Of a DNA stretch of 64,000 bases, positions 1 through 8,432 are shown piece by piece (the first letter of the stretch is position 1; the number at the start of each line of letters is the position of its first letter). Location of the stretch: NCBI RefSeq assembly GCF_003112575.1, contig NZ_BEWC01000007.1, positions 248,001 to 312,000 of the forward strand, read 5' to 3'. This DNA comes from Streptomyces ardesiacus (GTDB lineage: Bacteria; Actinomycetota; Actinomycetes; Streptomycetales; Streptomycetaceae). The notes under the pieces are model-generated. The model was not told the origin of the DNA, did no database searches, and saw only the letters and a list, made by a program, of their open reading frames with translations. Position numbers and translations under genes: made by a program.

Positions 1-93
1 TCGCAGTGCCTTTTCGCATTGCCCGCAGAATTCGTTTCGATGTCCCGCTCACGGTAGGTCCGGGAAAGAAAGAAGGGCAAAGACGAAATTGCA

Positions 94-126
94 GCGGGGG
101 CCATAGGAGGTTCCTATGGCCCCCGC
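94..126. terminator. perfect hairpin, probable terminator
   Basis: A 15-bp perfect inverted repeat (94-108 with 112-126) closes a 3-nt loop. There is no T-run after it, as is usual for Streptomyces hairpin terminators. It probably ends transcription of a gene left of the window, since the first 93 bases show no convincing coding sequence. The rest of 127-261 is leader or promoter DNA for the next gene. Confidence 0.6.
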
Positions 127-261
127 ACTCCGCCGGCCCCCGCACGCCGTCCGCCGTTCGGAGGCCGCGGTCACCCGTTCACACCGCTCGGGGGGCGGGG
201 CGGGCGCGGTGCCACTTTCCTCGGTAGGGCAGGGGCCACCGAACAGCTCAAGGGAGCACCG

Positions 262-789
262 ATGCGACGTACCGCCCGCCTGCTGACCGGTACCGCGCTC
301 ACCGCCGCGGCCGTCGGTCTGTCCACCGCGGCCCCGGTGTACGCCGGGCAGGACGCCGGGGGCCTGACGGTGTATCCGTCCTCGGTCGTGCCGGGCGAAC
401 AGGCCGTGGTGACGACGACGGCGTGCGGGGAGGGCGGCTCGGCGGCGGGAGACGCCGGCGCGGTCGGAGCGGGCGCGTTCCCGCTGGCGCCGGACGCGGA
501 CGACGGGGAGACGACCGGTCACTTCGAGGTGCCGCCGAGCGCGCAGCCGGGGACGTACGAGATCGTCGCGACCTGTGGGGCCGCGGGCCGGAAGGTGACG
601 GGCGACCTGGTGGTCACGCTGACCCCGGCCGCCGAGCGGGTGTACCCGAGGGGAAGCGTCAAGACGGGGGTCGGCGGCGCACTTGGCCCCGATCCCGTGC
701 AGACCGCGGCCGGCGTGGCGGCTCTCGCCGTCGCCGCCGCGGGCGGTACCTGGCTCCTGCATCGCCGGGCGAGAGGCGACGGGATCTGA
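262..789 (+). CDS. secreted, C-terminally membrane-anchored protein, sortase neighbour
   Basis: This 175-residue protein has an N-terminal signal peptide (Arg-Arg start, hydrophobic core to about residue 27, AxA-type end). The exported middle part is predicted to be beta-rich, with two Cys. A hydrophobic segment near residues 153-170 is followed by an Arg-rich tail (LLHRRAR), so it looks anchored in the membrane facing outward. No LPXTG or LAXTG motif precedes the anchor. The ATG follows an AAGGGAG ribosome site. The next gene, 120 bp on in the same direction, is a sortase, a pairing I recall as common in Streptomyces. The function is unknown; a role as surface partner or substrate of that sortase is inference. 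Confidence 0.8.
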   Translation: MRRTARLLTGTALTAAAVGLSTAAPVYAGQDAGGLTVYPSSVVPGEQAVVTTTACGEGGSAAGDAGAVGAGAFPLAPDADDGETTGHFEVPPSAQPGTYEIVATCGAAGRKVTGDLVVTLTPAAERVYPRGSVKTGVGGALGPDPVQTAAGVAALAVAAAGGTWLLHRRARGDGI

Positions 790-909
790 CGGGCACCCTC
801 CGCTGCCCGTCCGCCGGTACCGCACTTCCCCGCCCCCTCCGGGTCCGACGCCCCTCGCGGCCCGGAGGGGGGCGGGGAAACCCCAGGGACACGAGGGAGA
901 GGGGACGTC

Positions 910-1542
910 ATGCGCAGGGTCAAGGACAGCGCGATAGCGGCCGTCACCGCGGTCGCCCTGTGCGCGGGGGCGTGGCTGCTGCTCGGCGGCGCCCGCACCG
1001 ACGCCCCGCCCCAGCCGTCGGCCGCGCAGTCCGGCGGCGCGGGGCAGACGGGCCACGCCGGCCGGGGCGCCGCCGCACCGGCGCTGCCGCCCTCCCCGCC
1101 GGACCGCGTCCGCATCCCGGCGATCGGCGTGGACGCCCCGCTGACGGGCCTGGGCCTGACGGACACCGGCAGCCTGGATGTGCCGCCCGCCGAGAAGAAG
1201 AACCTCGCCGGCTGGTACGAGGCCGGCACCACCCCCGGTGAGCGGGGCACCGCCGTCGTCGCCGGGCACGTCGACAACGCTCGGGGCCCCGCGGTCTTCT
1301 ACCGCCTCGGCGCCCTGAAGAAGGGCTCCACGATCGAGGTCGACCGGCGCGACGGCGGCCTCGCCGTCTTCACGGTGGACGCGGTGGAGGTCTACGCCGC
1401 CGACGCCTTCCCCGACGAGAAGGTCTACGGCGCCGCCGACCGCCCCGAACTGCGCGTCATCACCTGCGGCGGCGCCTACTCGCGCAGTACCGGATACCAG
1501 GGGAACGTGGTCGTCTTCGCCCACCTCACCGGAAGCCGGTGA
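910..1542 (+). CDS. class F-like sortase (cysteine transpeptidase)
   Basis: A 210-residue membrane-anchored transpeptidase. An N-terminal hydrophobic helix (about residues 10-28) is followed by a Pro/Gly-rich linker and then the sortase beta-barrel domain from about residue 65. The catalytic residues can be seen: His120 in VVAGHVDN, Cys186 in ITCGG, and a following Arg (Arg192) in SRSTGYQGN. Sortases attach proteins carrying a C-terminal sorting signal to the cell wall. The short domain and the TCGG context fit the actinobacterial class E/F group; F is my best guess. It lies just downstream of a secreted anchored protein and is probably co-transcribed with it. An Excalibur protein with an LAETG signal lies 6 kb away and could be a substrate of this or another sortase. 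Confidence 0.85.
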   Translation: MRRVKDSAIAAVTAVALCAGAWLLLGGARTDAPPQPSAAQSGGAGQTGHAGRGAAAPALPPSPPDRVRIPAIGVDAPLTGLGLTDTGSLDVPPAEKKNLAGWYEAGTTPGERGTAVVAGHVDNARGPAVFYRLGALKKGSTIEVDRRDGGLAVFTVDAVEVYAADAFPDEKVYGAADRPELRVITCGGAYSRSTGYQGNVVVFAHLTGSR

Positions 1543-1587
1543 GAACGGGGAGCGGGACGCCGGGGCGCCGCTCGGCCGCAGCGGGGA

Positions 1588-2370
1588 CTACGCCACCCAC
1601 TGCTCGTACGCCAGGTTCGCCACCAGTGCGAACACCACCGTCAGCAGGACGACGCGGACGAAGCCGCTGCCCTTCTTCAGCGCCGTGTGGGCGCCGAACA
1701 TGCCGCCGGCCAGGTTGAAGACGGCCATCAGGGCGGCCAGCTGCCACAGCACCGCCCCCTGCCAGGCGAACGTGGCCAGCGCGCCCGCGTTGGTGCAGCA
1801 GTTGACGATCTTGGCGGTGGCCGACGCGGTCACCAGGTCGAGGTGGAGCAGGGCGGTGAGGGCCAGGACCAGGAAGGTTCCCGTGCCGGGACCGATGAGG
1901 CCGTCGTAGAAGCCGATGCCCACGCCCGCGAGGGCGATCGCGGTGAGGATCTGGCGGCGGGTGGCCGGGCCGGCGGCGGGCGCGGTGCCGAAGGCGGGGC
2001 GCAGGATGACGAAGGCGGCGACCGCGAGCAGCACCACCATGATCACCGGCTTCAGGACCTCGGTGCTCATCCCGGCCGCGAAGAAGGCACCGCCCGACGA
2101 CCCGGCGAGCGCCGCCAGGCCGATGCGCACGGCGGTGCGCACGTCCACCGGCGCCTTGCGGGCGTACGTCACCGCCGCGCCCGTGGTGCCGACGATGGCG
2201 ACCGCCTTGTTGGTGCCGAGCGCGTGCGCGGCCGGGGTGCCGGCGGGCAGGCCGAGCAGCAGGGCGGGCAGCAGCAGGAGGCCGCCGCCGCCGACCACGG
2301 CGTCGATCCAGCCGGCCGCCAGCGCCGCGAGGCAGAGCAGGACGACCGTGGTCAGCGATATGTCGGGCAT
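1588..2370 (-). CDS. TauE/SafE family sulfite/anion exporter-like permease
   Basis: A 260-residue integral membrane protein. About seven to eight hydrophobic helices in two similar halves, and an N-terminal GWIDAVVGGGGLLLLPALL signature, match the TauE/SafE (DUF81) family, which exports sulfite, sulfoacetate or other anions. I place the start at the ATG of MPDISLT because an AAGG site lies 8-9 nt upstream; the open frame runs about 35 codons further upstream without such a site. The gene is divergent from the nitrite reductase operon and shares a 167-bp control region with it. A role in nitrite or sulfite export linked to NirBD is possible but only inferred. Confidence 0.85.
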   Translation of the reverse strand: MPDISLTTVVLLCLAALAAGWIDAVVGGGGLLLLPALLLGLPAGTPAAHALGTNKAVAIVGTTGAAVTYARKAPVDVRTAVRIGLAALAGSSGGAFFAAGMSTEVLKPVIMVVLLAVAAFVILRPAFGTAPAAGPATRRQILTAIALAGVGIGFYDGLIGPGTGTFLVLALTALLHLDLVTASATAKIVNCCTNAGALATFAWQGAVLWQLAALMAVFNLAGGMFGAHTALKKGSGFVRVVLLTVVFALVANLAYEQWVA

Positions 2371-2382
2371 GATCGCGACCTT

Positions 2383-2408
2383 ATGGACGAGATGGATGTG
2401 CCGTCCAT
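2383..2408. promoter_or_regulatory. inverted repeat in divergent control region
   Basis: ATGGACG at 2383-2389 and CGTCCAT at 2402-2408 form a 7-bp inverted repeat separated by 12 bp, just upstream of the permease start. The spacing would suit a dimeric regulator, but I do not recognise the motif. Confidence 0.3.
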
Positions 2409-2476
2409 CGGGATGAGGGACTTCTGAGCTTCCCGCCGCCCCCTCACACGGACCGGACCCAGCCACTGAGGGCACC

Positions 2477-2514
2477 GTTCCCGGTGGGAAACAGCGGGGA
2501 TCCGGCCGGGTAAC
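2477..2514 (+). promoter_or_regulatory. candidate GlnR box upstream of the nitrite reductase operon
   Basis: The sequence reads GTTCC-n6-GAAAC-n6-GATCC-n6-GTAAC. The first pair (2477-2492) fits the Streptomyces GlnR pattern gTnAC-n6-GaAAC at 9 of 10 positions, and the later half-sites keep the 11-bp phase. GlnR is known to activate nitrogen-assimilation genes, including nirB, in S. coelicolor. The box ends 23 bp before the first start codon. Confidence 0.5.
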
Positions 2515-2537
2515 ACCCGCGCCGCACGCTCGGTGCC

Positions 2538-3788
2538 ATGACCTCGAAGACGCGTGTGGTGGTGATCGGTGCCGGACTGGCGGGCGTGACGCTCGCCCGG
2601 CGGCTCGGTGAGCTGGGCACGCCCGCGCTGGTCGTCGGCGACGAGGAGCACCGCCCGTACAACCGGGTGCTGCTCGCCGAGGTGCTGGCCGGACGGTACG
2701 GCCCCGAGGTGATCGCCCTGCCGGCGCCCGCCGGGCTGCTGCGCGGCCGGGTCACCGGCATCGACCGGGCCGGCCGGACGGTGCGGTGCGCCGACGGCTC
2801 CGTGATCGCCTACGACACGCTGGTCCTGGCCACCGGCTCCAACCCGGTGCTGCCGCCCCTGCGCGGCCTGTTCACCCCGGACCACGAGCTGCCCGAGGGC
2901 GTGCACGCGTTCCGGACCATGGACGACTGTCTCGGGTTGTCGAAGGCGGTACGGCCCGGGACGCGGGCCGTCGTCGTCGGGGGCGGGCTGCTCGGGGTGT
3001 CCGCCGCCCGCGCGCTGGCCGTGCGCGGCGCCCGGGTCGTCCTCGCCCAGCAGTCCGAGCGGCTCATGGAACGCCACCTCGACCCGGCGGCCTCCGCGCT
3101 CGTGCGCCGGCACCTGGAGGGCCTGGGCGTCGAGGTGCACACCGAGTGCCGGGTCCGGGACGTGCGCTGCGCCGGCGGCGCGGTGCGCTCCGTGGAGCTG
3201 GCCGACGGCTACGCCCTCGGCGCCGACCTCGTCGTCCTCGCCTGCGGGGTCCGGCCCCGGACCGGGCTGGCGCGGGACGCCGGTCTGGCGGTCGGCAGAG
3301 GCGTCCTCGTCGACGACGAGCTGCGCACCTGCGACCCGCACGTCCGTGCCGTCGGCGACTGCGCCGAGCACGCCGGACGCGTGTACGGGCTGGCGGCACC
3401 TGCCCTCGAACAGGCGGGTGTGCTGGCCGGGCTGCTCGCGCGGGACGAGGGCGGGGCGCAGTCCGCGCCCGCTCCCCGCGCCTACACCGGCACCCGCGCG
3501 CTGACCCGGCTCACCCTCACCGGGGCCGGCGGCCCCCGCGGCCCCTTCGACCTCGCCGCGTTCGGCGAGACCGACCCCCGCCCCGGCGACGACGTCGTGC
3601 AGCTCGCCGACGCCACCCGGGGCACCTACCGCAAGGTCGTCGTCCGCGACGACCGGCTGGTCGGCGGGGTCCTGGTCGGCGAACTCGGCACCGTCGGCGC
3701 GCTGGCGCGCGCCTGGGAGGGAGCAGAGCCGCTCTCCTCCGACGGCGGCCCCCTGCTCCACCTGCTCACCCATGACGGAGGCTCCTGA
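2538..3788 (+). CDS. FAD-dependent NAD(P)H oxidoreductase of the nitrite reductase operon
   Basis: A 416-residue pyridine-nucleotide-disulfide-type flavoprotein. It has an N-terminal FAD-binding GxGxxG (VVIGAGLAGVTLARRL), a second dinucleotide-binding GGGLLGVSAARAL near residues 150-165, and an ATG/GD-type FAD motif (AVGDCAEH). It resembles the N-terminal electron-input half of NirB, including the Y(N/D)RVLLAE stretch, but lacks the BFD and siroheme domains. It probably passes electrons from NAD(P)H to a nitrite or nitrate reductase, as NasB/NasC-type proteins do. Its stop codon overlaps the nirB start by one base, so the genes are translationally coupled. Which partner enzyme it reduces is inference. 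Confidence 0.85.
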   Translation: MTSKTRVVVIGAGLAGVTLARRLGELGTPALVVGDEEHRPYNRVLLAEVLAGRYGPEVIALPAPAGLLRGRVTGIDRAGRTVRCADGSVIAYDTLVLATGSNPVLPPLRGLFTPDHELPEGVHAFRTMDDCLGLSKAVRPGTRAVVVGGGLLGVSAARALAVRGARVVLAQQSERLMERHLDPAASALVRRHLEGLGVEVHTECRVRDVRCAGGAVRSVELADGYALGADLVVLACGVRPRTGLARDAGLAVGRGVLVDDELRTCDPHVRAVGDCAEHAGRVYGLAAPALEQAGVLAGLLARDEGGAQSAPAPRAYTGTRALTRLTLTGAGGPRGPFDLAAFGETDPRPGDDVVQLADATRGTYRKVVVRDDRLVGGVLVGELGTVGALARAWEGAEPLSSDGGPLLHLLTHDGGS

Positions 3789-6403
3789 TGACCGCCACCC
3801 CGGGAAACCCCCCGACGATCGTGCTTGTCGGCCACGGCATGGTCGGCCAGCGCTTCCTGGAGGCCCTCGCCGAGCGCGGCCTGACCCGCACGCACCGCGT
3901 GGTCGTCCTGTGCGAGGAGCCGCGCCCCGCCTACGACCGCGTCCAGCTCACCTCGTACTTCTCCGGGAAGACCCCCGAGGACCTGTCGCTGACCGACCTC
4001 GCCCTCCTCGCCGAGCACGGCGTCGAGCTGCACGTGGGGGACCCGGCGGTGGCCGTCGACCGGGACGCGCGGAAGGTGACCGCCCGCTCCGGTCTGGTCG
4101 TCGGCTACGACGTGCTGGTCCTCGCCACCGGCTCCTACCCGTTCGTCCCGCCGGTGCCGGGCAGGGACGCCGAGGGCTGCTTCGTCTACCGCACGATCGA
4201 GGACCTCCTCGCCATCGAGGCGTACGCGAGGACCCGGGCGCGGACCGGTGCCGTGGTCGGCGGCGGCCTGCTCGGCCTGGAGGCGGCCGGCGCGCTCAAG
4301 GGGCTCGGACTCGCCTCGCACATCGTGGAGTTCGCGCCGCGCCTGATGCCGGTGCAGGTCGACGAGGGCGGCGGCGCGGCGCTGCTGCGCACCGTCGAGG
4401 AGAAGGGGCTGTCCGTCCGCACGGGCGTCGGCACCCAGGAGATCGTGACCGGCGAGGACGGTGCCGTCACCGGCATGAAGCTGTCCGACGGCTCCGAACT
4501 CGCCACCGATCTCGTGGTGTTCAGCGCCGGGGTCCGCCCCCGCGACCAACTGGCCCGGGACTGCGGCCTCGCGGTCGGCGAGCGCGGCGGCGTCGCCGTC
4601 GACGAGCGGTGCCGCACGCTCACCGACCCGCACGTGTTCGCGATCGGCGAGTGCGCGCTGGCCGCCGACGGCCGGGTCTACGGACTGGTGGCGCCCGGGT
4701 ACGAGCAGGCCGAGACGGCCGCCGCCGCCATCGCCGCCGAGGACGCCTCCTTCACCGGTGCCGACCTGTCCACCAAGCTGAAGCTGCTCGGCGTGGACGT
4801 GGCGTCCTTCGGCGACGCGCACGGCACCGCCGACGGCTGTCTGGACGTCGTCTACTCCGACTCCCGCGCGGGCCTGTACAAGAAGCTGGTCGTCGGCCGC
4901 GACGGCACGCTGCTCGGCGGCATCCTGGTCGGCGACGCGGAGGCGTACGGCACCCTGCGCGCCTTCACCGGCTCCGTCCCGCCCGTCTCCCCCGAGTCCC
5001 TGGTGCTGCCCGCCGGTGCGGGGGCCCCGACACAGCTCGGGCCGTCGGCCCTCCCGGACGACGCGGTGATCTGCTCCTGCCACAACGTCACCAAGGGCAC
5101 GATCCGCGGCGCGGTGACGGAGCACTCCTGCACGACCGTGCCCGAGGTGAAGAAGTGCACCCGGGCCGGCACCGGCTGCGGCTCCTGCGTGAAGGTGCTC
5201 GGCCGGCTCGTCACCGCGGAGCTGGAGGCGAGCGGCGTCGAGGTCGACCAGGGCCTGTGCGGCTGCTTCGCGCAGACCCGCGAGGAGCTGTACGAGATCG
5301 TCCTCGCCCTGCGGATCACCTCCTACCGCGACCTGCTCGACCGGCACGGCCGGGACGGTGCGCGGGGCGGTGAGGGCTGCGAGGTGTGCAAGCCCGCGGT
5401 CGGCTCGATCATCGCCTCCCTCGCCCCGGCGATCGGCGCGAGCGGCTACGTCCTGGACGGCGAGCAGGCCGCCCTCCAGGACACCAACGACCACTTCCTC
5501 GCCAACCTCCAGCGCAACGGCTCGTACTCCGTCGTCCCGCGCATCCCCGGCGGTGAGATCGCGCCGGAGAAGCTCATCGTCATCGGCGAGATCGCCCGGG
5601 ACTTCGGGCTCTACACCAAGATCACCGGCGGTCAGCGCATCGACATGTTCGGCGCCCGCGTCGAGCAGCTGCCGCTGATCTGGGCGCGGCTGGTGGACGC
5701 CGGCTTCGAGTCGGGACACGCGTACGGCAAGTCGCTGCGCACGGTGAAGTCCTGCGTGGGGCAGACCTGGTGCCGCTACGGCGTCCAGGACTCGGTGCGC
5801 ATGGCCATCGACCTGGAGCTGCGCTACCGGGGCCTGCGCTCCCCGCACAAGCTGAAGTCGGCGGTCTCGGGGTGCGCCCGCGAGTGCGCCGAGGCCCGGT
5901 CCAAGGACTTCGGCGTGATCGCCACGTCCAACGGCTGGAACCTGTACGTCGGCGGAAACGGCGGCGCCACCCCGCGCCACGCGGACCTGCTCGCCCAGGA
6001 CCTGTCCGACGCCGAACTGGTCCGCCTGATCGACCGGTTCCTGATGTTCTACATCCGCACCGCCGACAAGCTGGAGCGCACCTCCACCTGGCTGGAGCGG
6101 ATCCCCGGCGGCCTGGACCACGTACGGGACGTGGTGGTGCACGACTCGCTCGGCATCTGCGACGAGCTGGAGTCGCTGATGCGGGCCCACGTCTCGCACT
6201 ACCGCGACGAGTGGGCCGAGACCGTCAACGACCCCGAGAAGCTGGCCCGATTCGTCTCCTTCGTGAACGCGCCCGGCATGCCCGACCCGGTCGTCGGCTT
6301 CGTGCCCGAGCGCGACCAGATGAAGCCCGACCTGCCGCTGCTGGACATCGGCCTGCGGCGCCCCTCGCAAGACGACCTCCTGGAAGGAAGCACCCGGCGA
6401 TGA
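3788..6403 (+). CDS. nirB: assimilatory nitrite reductase [NAD(P)H], large subunit
   Basis: An 871-residue NirB that reduces nitrite to ammonium in the cytoplasm with NAD(P)H. Domains in order: an FAD/NAD(P)H oxidoreductase (1 to about 400); a BFD-like [2Fe-2S] domain with Cys429, Cys431, Cys464 and Cys467; the nitrite/sulfite reductase ferredoxin-like half domain; and the siroheme-[4Fe-4S] domain with Cys656, Cys662, Cys696 and Cys700 (CX5C-X33-CX3C). All key Cys are present and the length is normal for the family. It overlaps the oxidoreductase before it by 1 nt and nirD after it by 4 nt, giving one operon. The operon is probably under GlnR control. Confidence 0.95.
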   Translation: MTATPGNPPTIVLVGHGMVGQRFLEALAERGLTRTHRVVVLCEEPRPAYDRVQLTSYFSGKTPEDLSLTDLALLAEHGVELHVGDPAVAVDRDARKVTARSGLVVGYDVLVLATGSYPFVPPVPGRDAEGCFVYRTIEDLLAIEAYARTRARTGAVVGGGLLGLEAAGALKGLGLASHIVEFAPRLMPVQVDEGGGAALLRTVEEKGLSVRTGVGTQEIVTGEDGAVTGMKLSDGSELATDLVVFSAGVRPRDQLARDCGLAVGERGGVAVDERCRTLTDPHVFAIGECALAADGRVYGLVAPGYEQAETAAAAIAAEDASFTGADLSTKLKLLGVDVASFGDAHGTADGCLDVVYSDSRAGLYKKLVVGRDGTLLGGILVGDAEAYGTLRAFTGSVPPVSPESLVLPAGAGAPTQLGPSALPDDAVICSCHNVTKGTIRGAVTEHSCTTVPEVKKCTRAGTGCGSCVKVLGRLVTAELEASGVEVDQGLCGCFAQTREELYEIVLALRITSYRDLLDRHGRDGARGGEGCEVCKPAVGSIIASLAPAIGASGYVLDGEQAALQDTNDHFLANLQRNGSYSVVPRIPGGEIAPEKLIVIGEIARDFGLYTKITGGQRIDMFGARVEQLPLIWARLVDAGFESGHAYGKSLRTVKSCVGQTWCRYGVQDSVRMAIDLELRYRGLRSPHKLKSAVSGCARECAEARSKDFGVIATSNGWNLYVGGNGGATPRHADLLAQDLSDAELVRLIDRFLMFYIRTADKLERTSTWLERIPGGLDHVRDVVVHDSLGICDELESLMRAHVSHYRDEWAETVNDPEKLARFVSFVNAPGMPDPVVGFVPERDQMKPDLPLLDIGLRRPSQDDLLEGSTRR

Positions 6404-6750
6404 CCCTGGCACCCGAGACGACCGGCCTCAAGGTCCGGCTCCGGCTGAGCGACGACTGGTTCACCGCCTGCGAGCTGAGCGCCCTGCTCCCCGGCCGGGG
6501 CGTGGCGGCCCTGCTCCCGGACGGCGGCCAGGTGGCCCTCTTCCGCGACCGGGACGGCGGCCTGTACGCCATCGACAACCGGGACCCGTTCACCGGCGCC
6601 GCCGTCCTCTCCCGCGGCCTGACCGGCAGCCACCGGGGCCGCCCGTTCGTCGCCTCCCCGCTGCTCAAGCAGCGCTTCGACCTCACGACCGGGGAGTGCC
6701 TGGACGACGGGGCGATACGGGTGGAGACGTACGAGGTGAAGGCCGCCTGA
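6400..6750 (+). CDS. nirD: nitrite reductase [NAD(P)H], small subunit
   Basis: A 116-residue NirD with the Rieske-like beta fold (ALFRDRDGGLYAIDNRDPFTGAAVLSRG). As is normal for NirD, it lacks the Cys/His ligands of true Rieske proteins, so it is a structural partner of NirB rather than an iron-sulfur carrier. The ATG lies in an ATGA overlap with the nirB stop, and a GGAAGGAAG ribosome site sits just upstream inside nirB. It is the last gene of the operon; a convergent dehydrogenase follows 19 bp later. Confidence 0.92.
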   Translation: MTLAPETTGLKVRLRLSDDWFTACELSALLPGRGVAALLPDGGQVALFRDRDGGLYAIDNRDPFTGAAVLSRGLTGSHRGRPFVASPLLKQRFDLTTGECLDDGAIRVETYEVKAA

Positions 6751-6769
6751 TCCGTCCCCCGCACCGGGC

Positions 6770-7702
6770 TCAGGGCAGCAGCGGCTCGTAGACGACGCCC
6801 GTCAGCCGCTCCGATGCGGCCCACAGCCGCTCGCCCATCGCGTCGTCGGTGGTCCAGGACGCCCGCCAGGACGGTGCGGGCGATCCGCGCCACAGGGCGA
6901 AGGACGGGCCGGTGAAGGAGTCGGAGGGCACGCCGGGCGCGGTCGCCGCGTACAGGACGGGCAACGCGCCGGCCTCCGGGGACTGGGCGGCGACCCGGTT
7001 GCCGAGCCGTGCCAGCCGCTCGGCGACCCGGCGCCCCTCGGCGCGGGGCCCCGCGGTCGACAGTCCCGTCCGCGCGTACCCGGGGTGGGCGGCGACCGCG
7101 CGGACGTCCGAGGCGCCCTCCCGGGCCGCGAGCCTGCGCGCCAGCTCGTGGGTGAAGAGCAGGTTGGCGGACTTGGAGCGGGCGTAGGCGGTCCAGCGGC
7201 CGTAGCGCCGCACGCTGTTGAGGTCGCGCGGATCGACGTTGGCCAGTGCGTGCAGGACGCTGGAGACGGTCACGATCCGCGCGCCGGGCGCGGCGAGCAG
7301 GGAGGGCAGCAGCAGCCCGGTGAGGGCGAAGTGGCCCAGGTGGTTGACGCCGAACTGGGTCTCGAAGCCGTCCGCCGTCGTGCCGTGCGGCAGCGCCATC
7401 ACCCCGGCGTTGTTGACGAGCAGGTCGAGCCGCTCGTACGGCAGCGCGTAGGCGAACTCCCGCACCGAGCCCAGGTCGCCGAGGTCCAGCCGTGCCGGTT
7501 CCACACAGGCGGCGGGCACCTCGCCGAGGAGGCGCTCCACGGCCGCGCTCCCCCGGGTCCGGCTGCGGCAGGCGAGGACGACGGTCGCGCCCTTGCGCGC
7601 CAGTTCCCGGGCGATGACGTAGCCGAGGCCGCCGTTGGCTCCGGTGACGACGGCGACGCGACCGTCCAGGTCGGGGATGTCACCCGTGTTCCAGCCGGTC
7701 AT
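6770..7702 (-). CDS. short-chain dehydrogenase/reductase
   Basis: A 310-residue SDR enzyme of the retinol-dehydrogenase/WW-oxidoreductase-like group. The NAD(P)-binding VVTGANGGLGYV is at about residues 20-31. NNAG follows near residue 95, a catalytic Ser lies in VSSVLHAL, and YARSK gives the catalytic Tyr and Lys. The start at MTGWNTG is favoured by an AAAGGAG site 5 nt upstream; an in-frame ATG 11 codons further up lacks one. The substrate cannot be read from sequence. The gene is monocistronic and convergent with nirD. Confidence 0.88.
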   Translation of the reverse strand: MTGWNTGDIPDLDGRVAVVTGANGGLGYVIARELARKGATVVLACRSRTRGSAAVERLLGEVPAACVEPARLDLGDLGSVREFAYALPYERLDLLVNNAGVMALPHGTTADGFETQFGVNHLGHFALTGLLLPSLLAAPGARIVTVSSVLHALANVDPRDLNSVRRYGRWTAYARSKSANLLFTHELARRLAAREGASDVRAVAAHPGYARTGLSTAGPRAEGRRVAERLARLGNRVAAQSPEAGALPVLYAATAPGVPSDSFTGPSFALWRGSPAPSWRASWTTDDAMGERLWAASERLTGVVYEPLLP

Positions 7703-7891
7703 CGGCGCTCCTTTGCTGGTCGGGTCCCGTCTCACCGTACGCGCCCCACGGCCCTGCGCGGAGAGCTACCGTCCGGTCACGTCACGTTCTCATCACGAGT
7801 CCTTCATATCTCCACCACATCTCGCGCACCTCAATAGCTTCGTCACTTCACATCCGCTCACGCACCACCGACACCACTTCCGGGACTCTCG

Positions 7892-8368
7892 ATGAAGCTG
7901 CTCCGCAAGGCCGCCGCCGCGACCGTCGCCGCGCTGGCCCTGGCCGCCCTGCCGGCCGCCGCCGCGCAGGCGCACGACGGCACGCACCCGTTCAAGAACT
8001 GCACCGAGGCGTACGACGCCGGGTACTCCAACATCCCGGAGGGCGACGAGCACTACGGCGCGCACCTGGACCGCGACAAGGACGGCGTCGGCTGCGACAA
8101 GCCGCCGGCCGGCTTCGTGCCCGTGGGCGACCGGGACACCGACGACGCGACGGGCGCCGGGAGCGGAAAGGACTCCGGGGCCGGGAAGAGCGGCGGCGAG
8201 GAGAGCGGCGGCACGGAGGCCGCCGGGCAGCAGGGCACCGACCTGGCCGAGACCGGCGGCGACGACAACACGCCGTACATCGCGGCGGGCGGCGCGGTCG
8301 TCGTGCTCGCGGGCGGCGGGCTGATGCTGGCCGCGCGCCGGCGCCGCGGCGACGGCGGGGCGGCCTGA
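7892..8368 (+). CDS. Excalibur-domain secreted protein with LAETG sorting signal
   Basis: A 158-residue secreted protein. A signal peptide (to about residue 28, AQAHDG) is followed by an Excalibur calcium-binding domain, with the diagnostic DxDxDGxxC as LDRDKDGVGCDK and a preceding Cys in FKNCTEA. A Gly/Ser-rich linker follows. The C-terminal cell-wall sorting signal has LAETG at residues 118-122, a hydrophobic span and an RRRR tail. LAXTG is the motif known for class E sortases of high-GC Gram-positives. The protein is thus probably anchored covalently to the wall; the role of the Ca-binding domain is unknown. The 189 bp upstream hold no other gene. Confidence 0.9.
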   Translation: MKLLRKAAAATVAALALAALPAAAAQAHDGTHPFKNCTEAYDAGYSNIPEGDEHYGAHLDRDKDGVGCDKPPAGFVPVGDRDTDDATGAGSGKDSGAGKSGGEESGGTEAAGQQGTDLAETGGDDNTPYIAAGGAVVVLAGGGLMLAARRRRGDGGAA

Positions 8369-8398
8369 CTCCCCGGCCCGGCCGCGCCTCACGACTCC

Positions 8399-8432
8399 CC
8401 GGAGCCCCGGCCGTTCAGCGGCGGGGCTCCGG
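8399..8432. terminator. hairpin between convergent genes
   Basis: CCGGAGCCCC at 8399-8408 pairs with GGGGCTCCGG at 8423-8432. The hairpin spans the stop codon of the acyltransferase gene and sits 30 bp after the Excalibur gene, so it could terminate from either side. Confidence 0.45.
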
